Assembly: GCA_031284085.1 (NCBI GenBank)
Contig: JAITAM010000128.1
Span: 1 to 9,861, forward strand
Direction of reading: 5' to 3'
From: Spirochaetaceae bacterium
Lineage (GTDB): Bacteria; Spirochaetota; Spirochaetia; Treponematales; Breznakiellaceae
DNA length: 9,861 nucleotides
This document shows, one piece after another, positions 6,628-9,861 of the stretch. The number at the start of each line of letters is the position of its first letter. Position 1 is the stretch's first letter. A model generated the notes under the pieces. It was not told where the DNA came from. It made no database searches and worked only from the letters and a program-made list of their open reading frames with translations. The position numbers and the translations under genes were made by a program.

Positions 6628-6633
6628 GGTCTT

Positions 6634-6724
6634 GGTGATGGGATATATGTGATGGAATATATCCCACATTAGATTCTTTCCATTTTTCTTTCTTTACTTG
6701 CCGGCTTTTTAGCCGGCTTTTTTA
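6634..6724 (+). ncRNA. Candidate small RNA, about 90 nt
   Basis: Between the promoter above and the terminator at 6700-6723 the predicted transcript has a 10-bp perfect hairpin, TGGGATATAT (6639-6648) with ATATATCCCA (6657-6666). Its 8-nt loop, GTGATGGA, exposes a GGA. A pyrimidine-rich single-stranded linker follows and then the terminator stem. The longest reading frames are a few codons. Hairpin-loop GGA is the preferred CsrA site, so CsrA titration is one possible role; it has only two GGA motifs, so it is not a classic CsrB. No known RNA family was recognised. Confidence 0.35.
6700..6723 (+). terminator. Rho-independent terminator facing the + direction
   Basis: GCCGGC (6700-6705), loop TTTTTA, GCCGGC (6712-6717), then six T (6718-6723). 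On the minus strand the stem is followed by AAGTAAAG, so it would not end transcripts from the minus-strand synthetase. It therefore serves a plus-strand transcript, either the candidate small RNA or antisense read-through. Confidence 0.75.
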
Positions 6725-6730
6725 TTAGCA

Positions 6731-6763
6731 CCCTTGCCGCACAGGATCAATGCTCCTCAAGGG
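6731..6763 (-). other. Stem-loop in the acyl-CoA synthetase 3' region
   Basis: CCCTTG (6731-6736) pairs with CAAGGG (6758-6763) around an inner AGGA/TCCT stem (6743-6746, 6754-6757). There is no T-tract on either strand. It could protect the 3' end of the synthetase message; transcription may run on toward flgL. Confidence 0.3.
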
Positions 6764-6789
6764 CTGTCTTCGCTTTTTATTCTTCCAGC

Positions 6790-8469
6790 TTACTTTTCAT
6801 CGCCTCGGATTTGCACTCGGCGGATTTTGCCGCTTATAGTCTTGGGCAGTTCCTTCACAAATTCAACAATACGAGGGTACTTGTACGGCGCCGTTGTCTT
6901 TTTAACGTGGTTTTGCAATTCCCGTGCAAGACCCTCGCTTGCCTCATAGCCTTTGGCAAGTACAATAGTCGCTTTAACCACGGCGCCGCGGTCCGGATCG
7001 GGTACTCCCGTGATTGCACATTCCAAAACCGCAGGATGTTCCATAAGCGCGCTCTCTACTTCAAAAGGACCGATGCGGTAGCCTGAACTTTTGATCACAT
7101 CATCGGCGCGCCCTACAAACCAGTAGTAGCCGTCTTCATCGCACCATGCTACATCGCCGGTAAAATAAAGATCATCGTGCCACACCTTCTTTGTTAAGAC
7201 AGGATCACGATAATAGCCGCCGAAAAGCCCAATAGGCCGTATTCTGTTCGTACGTATCACGATCTGTCCTTCCTCACCCATGCGGCAAAGGCTGCCGTCA
7301 TCACGAGCAAGAACAATATCGTATCCGGGCGCAGGCTTTCCCATAGAGCCGGGTTTCGGCTTAATCCAAGGGAAGGTCGCCATAGTTACGGTAAGCTCGG
7401 TTTGCCCATAACATTCCCGTAACTGCATACCGGTTCCGGCAAGGAATTGGTCGTAAATCTCAGGATTAAGCGGCTCGCCTGCCACAACACAGTGCCGTAT
7501 GGAGGAAAAATCGTACTTTTTCAGATCTTCTTTGATAAAGAACCGGTAGATGGTCGGCGGCGCACAAAAGGTCGTTACTTTATGCCGGGTAATCACCTCA
7601 AGCATAGCAGCCGGCACAAATTTATCATAATCATAAACAAAAACCGCAGAACCGCAAAGCCACTGTCCGTATATTTTACCCCATGCAGTCTTTGCCCAAC
7701 CGGTATCGGCAACAGTTAAATGCAGCCCGCCTTCTTGCACCTGCTGCCAATACTTTGCCGTTATGATATGCCCCAAAGGATACACAAAATTATGCCGCAC
7801 CATTTTAGGCATACCGGTTGTGCCTGAGGTGAAATAGAGGAGCATAATATCATCGTTGGTATTAAGGGATGGCGGCCTCTTCCATTCTGCAGGAGCAGCC
7901 TTGAGCGCCGCATTAAAATCAAACCACGGCTCCTGCGCAAAAGGCTCATCAAGAGGGCGATGCACGCTCCTTGCAAAAGCCCGCAAACGGGGCGCTTTTT
8001 CCCCTAATTTTATACACGCCTCATCAATATTTTTTATAACCCCAGGCTCATCCACACAGACAATACCGGTTACAGCCGCAGCTTCACACCGGTATATATA
8101 ATCTTTAGCAGTCAGCAAGTGGGTTGCCGGAATGCCTATCGCACCGATTTTATGCAGCGCAAGCAGCGCCCACCAATATTCAAAGCGCCGTTTCAAGACG
8201 AGCATCACCGGATCGCCTTTTGCAATACCTGCCCGCGTAAAAACATTGGCCGCCTTATCAGAAAAATATTTCACCTGAGCATAGGTAAAAGAAGCTTCTG
8301 CGCCAGCCTCGTCGCACCACACAAGCGCCGCCTGATCCGGTTTTTCTGCCGCCAGTATGTCAATGACATCATAAGCAAAATTGAAGTTATCCGGAATGGC
8401 AAGAGAAAAATTATCATAAAAATCTTGATACGAATTAAATTCTACCCGCGGTACAAAACGCTCTACCAT
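6790..8469 (-). CDS. AMP-forming acyl-CoA synthetase (acetyl/medium-chain type)
   Basis: 559 residues; activates a carboxylic acid with ATP to an acyl-adenylate, then to the CoA thioester. ANL-superfamily motifs occur in order: [13 protein letters not shown] (212-224, phosphate loop), ECYGQTELT (352-360), YFTGDVAW (435-442), the hinge region [20 protein letters not shown] (453-472) and [10 protein letters not shown] (542-551) with the catalytic lysine K548. Gene-length and motif details fit the medium-chain acyl-CoA/propionyl-type branch better than long-chain FadD, but the substrate cannot be fixed from sequence. The start is set at 8469 because AAAGGGG lies six bases upstream. An open frame to 8625 adds 52 residues without homology and crosses the divergent promoter region. 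No signal peptide is seen. It is divergent from the DUF4180 gene. Confidence 0.9.
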   Translation of the reverse strand: MVERFVPRVEFNSYQDFYDNFSLAIPDNFNFAYDVIDILAAEKPDQAALVWCDEAGAEASFTYAQVKYFSDKAANVFTRAGIAKGDPVMLVLKRRFEYWWALLALHKIGAIGIPATHLLTAKDYIYRCEAAAVTGIVCVDEPGVIKNIDEACIKLGEKAPRLRAFARSVHRPLDEPFAQEPWFDFNAALKAAPAEWKRPPSLNTNDDIMLLYFTSGTTGMPKMVRHNFVYPLGHIITAKYWQQVQEGGLHLTVADTGWAKTAWGKIYGQWLCGSAVFVYDYDKFVPAAMLEVITRHKVTTFCAPPTIYRFFIKEDLKKYDFSSIRHCVVAGEPLNPEIYDQFLAGTGMQLRECYGQTELTVTMATFPWIKPKPGSMGKPAPGYDIVLARDDGSLCRMGEEGQIVIRTNRIRPIGLFGGYYRDPVLTKKVWHDDLYFTGDVAWCDEDGYYWFVGRADDVIKSSGYRIGPFEVESALMEHPAVLECAITGVPDPDRGAVVKATIVLAKGYEASEGLARELQNHVKKTTAPYKYPRIVEFVKELPKTISGKIRRVQIRGDEK

Positions 8470-8475
8470 TAAAAA

Positions 8476-8482
8476 CCCCTTT
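8476..8482 (-). promoter_or_regulatory. Ribosome binding site deciding the synthetase start
   Basis: AAAGGGG followed by six bases and ATG (8467-8469). It supports a 559-residue protein rather than the 611-residue extended frame. Confidence 0.75.
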
Positions 8483-8524
8483 GTTGTACAAAATTTCGTT
8501 AAAGATTTCTTGATTGTAAGGTAC

Positions 8525-8577
8525 ACGGCGTAAAAAGGGAAGAGGGGGCTATAGCAGCTACCATTCCTCTTTGCCGT
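8525..8577 (-). promoter_or_regulatory. Structured leader of the acyl-CoA synthetase
   Basis: ACGGC (8525-8529) pairs with GCCGT (8573-8577), enclosing AAGAGG (8540-8545) with CCTCTT (8566-8571). Read on the minus strand the inner stem is followed by CCCTTTTT, a terminator-like tail, so attenuation is conceivable. No leader peptide or known riboswitch was recognised. Confidence 0.3.
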
Positions 8578-8589
8578 CCTGTGTATATA

Positions 8590-8618
8590 TTGAGTAGATT
8601 GAGACAATCTAGTATATA
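8590..8618 (+). promoter_or_regulatory. Promoter of the DUF4180 gene with embedded operator-like dyad
   Basis: TTGAGT (8590-8595), a 17-bp spacer and TATATA (8613-8618) form a good sigma-70 type promoter. TAGATTG-AGA-CAATCTA (8595-8611), a perfect 7-bp inverted repeat, fills the spacer almost exactly. Outer GTATATA (8583-8589) and TATATAC (8613-8619) add further symmetry. The predicted start is near 8625, just before GGAGG. A repressor, or a MerR-type spacer-distorting activator, would bind such a site; no regulator gene is in the window. Confidence 0.6.
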
Positions 8619-8642
8619 CAGTCATTTGGAGGAAAATATTAC

Positions 8643-8981
8643 ATGAAAACAGAATTCTATGAAAATGGTATTGTAGAAATTATTGATGACAATACGCTCA
8701 TAAAAGAAACAGATGATGTCTTTAATCTGTTTTTTATAAATGGCTGTTCAACAATAATACTAAAAAAAGAAAATATAACAGATGATTTTTTTGATTTATC
8801 TACAAGAATTGCCGGAGAAATATTACAAAAGTTCTCAAATTACGATAAAAGGATGGCAATAATTGGAAATTTTGAAGATATAAAAAGCAAATCATTCAAA
8901 GATTTTGTCTATGAAAGTAATAAAATGAAACGGATAGTATTTGTAAAGACAAAAGAAGAAGCCTTAAAAATATTCAAATAG
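8643..8981 (+). CDS. DUF4180 domain-containing protein
   Basis: 112 residues, cytoplasmic by appearance, with no signal peptide or membrane segment. The core [20 protein letters not shown] (46-65), [19 protein letters not shown] and VYESNK matches the DUF4180 pattern ([16 protein letters not shown]...AI.G......S...F..E.N). The ending [12 protein letters not shown] is also typical. Molecular function is unknown for the family. GGAGG (8628-8632) lies ten bases before ATG. The gene is strikingly AT-rich, with many AAA/AAT/ATA codons, unlike the flanking core genes, which suggests acquisition from an AT-rich donor such as a clostridial-type bacterium. It is a lone gene divergent from the acyl-CoA synthetase and controlled by the promoter/dyad above. 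Confidence 0.85.
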   Translation: MKTEFYENGIVEIIDDNTLIKETDDVFNLFFINGCSTIILKKENITDDFFDLSTRIAGEILQKFSNYDKRMAIIGNFEDIKSKSFKDFVYESNKMKRIVFVKTKEEALKIFK

Positions 8982-8994
8982 AAGCGCAGATTGA

Positions 8995-9243
8995 CTATTT
9001 CGCTTTCCAAGCCGCTGAAACAACGCTTATCCCGACAGGCAAGGGCGGCGGGATAAGCGTTTCTACAACGGAAACCTTCAATGCGGAAATACCGAGGGAT
9101 GCGATAACTGCTATGGCGGCGGAACGCTTGCCCTCACCTTGTTCCAAACCATGTTCCTTTAGCGCATCCTTCCAAGGTTTCTCTTTGCCGTATAAAGCGC
9201 TATGAGAACGGGACGGTAGAGCAAAGCGCACAAAGGCGCCCAC
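8995..9243 (-). CDS. Doubtful small open frame, 82 codons
   Basis: It begins with GTG and has only a distant AAGGA, 13 bases upstream. The product has a hydrophobic stretch, SAAIAVIASLGISALKVSVVETLIPPPLPVG, that might mimic a membrane segment (shown here from residues about 41-71 as AAIAVIASLGISALKV then PPPLPVG). Part of the frame is the 13-bp hairpin at 9022-9061, unusual for coding sequence. No family was recognised. It is more likely a chance frame in a repeat-rich region or a gene remnant. Confidence 0.15.
   Translation of the reverse strand: MGAFVRFALPSRSHSALYGKEKPWKDALKEHGLEQGEGKRSAAIAVIASLGISALKVSVVETLIPPPLPVGISVVSAAWKAK
9022..9061. other. Perfect 13-bp hairpin downstream of the DUF4180 gene
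   Basis: AACGCTTATCCCG (9022-9034) and CGGGATAAGCGTT (9049-9061) are exact complements with a 14-nt loop. It lies 41 bp past the DUF4180 stop and could form the 3' end of that message, though no T-run follows (TCTAC). A repeated palindromic element is an alternative. Confidence 0.6.
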
Positions 9244-9365
9244 CGGTGCAACCGGGTCCTTACAGGGCCTTTCGTGCTCCTCTACAGGGCCTTTGCAGGA
9301 ACTCCGTCAACTTCTATCTATGACTAGGGAATTTCCGCAGGGGTGATTTTTATCGCTCAATGTTT
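9244..9365. other. Short spacer with a duplicated 12-mer
   Basis: No gene was seen. TACAGGGCCTTT occurs at about 9261-9272 and again at 9283-9294, a 22-bp period over two copies, similar in spacing to the nearby arrays. Nothing else was recognised. Confidence 0.4.
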
Positions 9366-9425
9366 AGAAACGGGCTGGCCTGCGGGATGTCTAAAAATGA
9401 TTCCGAGAGCTCTAGAAATGATTAT
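9366..9425 (+). repeat. Short copy of the dispersed module with two 21-bp units
   Basis: GAAACGGGCTGGCCTGC (about 9367-9383) is followed by one unit of GGGATGTCTAAAA type (9384-9404) and one of GAGAGCTCTAGAA type (9405-9425). The same order occurs in the long copy at 9575-9861, so the two are paralogous, differing mainly in the number of 21-bp units. Confidence 0.7.
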
Positions 9426-9447
9426 TTCTGATCAAAAATGCTCTTTG

Positions 9448-9480
9448 CAGGCAAAAAGCCGTACGCCGTTTTGGATACAA
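9448..9480 (+). repeat. 33-bp direct repeat, copy 1
   Basis: The 33 bases begin CAGGCAAAAAGCC and end TTTTGGATACAA. They are identical to 9532-9564, 84 bp away. Both are followed by a CCGAA..CTT.GAAACAGGC segment, so the repeated unit is longer than the exact core and diverges outward. Confidence 0.9.
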
Positions 9481-9531
9481 GGCCGAAACTTAGAAACAGG
9501 CCGTGCCTATGTTCTCTATCCCGCTTCTTTT

Positions 9532-9564
9532 CAGGCAAAAAGCCGTACGCCGTTTTGGATACAA
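9532..9564 (+). repeat. 33-bp direct repeat, copy 2
   Basis: Exact copy of 9448-9480. It continues through CACCGAAGCTTTGAAAC and AGGCTGGCCTGC directly into the 21-bp array, giving a module of constant head plus variable tail. Confidence 0.9.
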
Positions 9565-9593
9565 CACCGAAGCTTTGAAACAGGCTGGCCTGC

Positions 9594-9861
9594 GGGACGT
9601 CTAGGAATGATTCCGGGACGTCTAGAAATGATTCCGGGATGTCTAGAAATGATTCCGGGATGTCTAGAAATGATTCCGGGATGTCTAGAAATGATTCTAA
9701 GAGCTCTAAAAATGATTCTAAGAGCTCTAAAAATGATTCCAAGAGCTCTAAAAATGATTCCGAGAGCTCTAAAAATGATTCCAAGAGCTCTAAAAATGAT
9801 TCCAAGAGCTCTAAAAATGATTCCAAGAGCTCTAAAAATGATTCTAAGAGCTCTAAAAATG
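9594..9861. repeat. Tandem array C: 21-bp units running off the window
   Basis: Twelve full units start at 9594 with period 21, and a thirteenth is cut by the window end at 9861. All contain ATGATTC. The first five are of GGGAYGTCTAGRA type and the next eight of RAGAGCTCTAAAA type, with an abrupt switch at 9699. Read on the minus strand one frame stays open and gives the heptad ESFLELL (or ESFLDIP) about a dozen times. The nominal start at 9826 is a TTG and the frame is open beyond the window, so a real gene cannot be excluded, but dispersed non-coding repeat is favoured. AGAGCTCT is an 8-bp palindrome in each second-type unit. Confidence 0.95.

Noticed and set aside
6700..6723. Terminator of the minus-strand acyl-CoA synthetase
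   Set aside because: The T-tract follows the stem only on the plus strand; the minus strand continues with AAGTAAAG.
7447..8472. Plus-strand frames opposite the acyl-CoA synthetase
   Set aside because: Antisense shadows; no Shine-Dalgarno with spacing and no recognisable domain.
8470..8625. 52-residue N-terminal extension of the acyl-CoA synthetase
   Set aside because: ATG at 8469 has a good Shine-Dalgarno and yields the normal family N-terminus; the extension covers the divergent regulatory region and has no homologous look.
9422..9826. 134-codon minus-strand leucine-rich protein as a confident gene
   Set aside because: The start is a TTG inside the repeat, the frame stays open beyond the window, and the content is the 21-bp array plus the duplicated 33-bp element. 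It is kept only as a possibility under the array entry.

Overview
The window looks like chromosome from an oral or host-associated spirochete of the genus Treponema. The evidence is a flgL-fliW-csrA motility cluster, a murC end, FlgL/FliW/CsrA proteins of spirochete type, and a moderate base composition in the core genes. The composition suits the T. vincentii/T. medium group better than the more AT-rich T. denticola. That species-level placement is inference, made without any database search.

Layout. Bases 1-217 are the 3' end of murC (+). Bases 218-1435 hold no convincing gene. They form a repeat island between convergent murC and glgX, with a long hairpin (471-509), a 13-bp inverted repeat (588-652), an 18-unit 23-bp tandem array (671-1084) and a 9-unit 23-bp array of different sequence (1152-1358). 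On the minus strand, read from high to low coordinates, come an AMP-forming acyl-CoA synthetase (8469-6790), a 338-bp spacer, flgL (6451-5204), fliW (5068-4628), csrA (4634-4416, overlapping fliW), a divergent leucyl/phenylalanyl-tRNA-protein transferase-like gene (4405-3701) and the glycogen debranching enzyme glgX (3568-1436). Divergent from the synthetase is a small AT-rich DUF4180-type gene (8643-8981, +). It has a recognisable promoter whose -35/-10 spacer is filled by a near-perfect dyad. From 8982 to the window end is a second repeat island: a 13-bp-stem hairpin, two copies of a dispersed module and a 21-bp tandem array that runs off the end.

How the genes work together. FlgL is the hook-filament junction protein. 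FliW and CsrA are a known regulator pair in which FliW sequesters CsrA, coupling filament assembly to translation. Their adjacency, with a 7-bp start/stop overlap, fits that role. GlgX debranches glycogen. The synthetase activates a carboxylic acid to its CoA thioester and is probably unrelated in function to the motility genes.

Most interesting signals. (1) A possible small RNA on the + strand in the flgL/synthetase spacer: promoter TTGCAA-N17-TATTAT, a hairpin with GGA in its loop, and a rho-independent terminator, all antisense to the flanking genes and just upstream of the flgL-fliW-csrA operon. (2) A 12-bp perfect hairpin directly abutting the flgL Shine-Dalgarno. (3) A transferase-like protein downstream of csrA that seems to have lost two family active-site residues. 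(4) A modular dispersed repeat, recognised by GAAACAGGCTGGCC, that abuts two unrelated tandem arrays.
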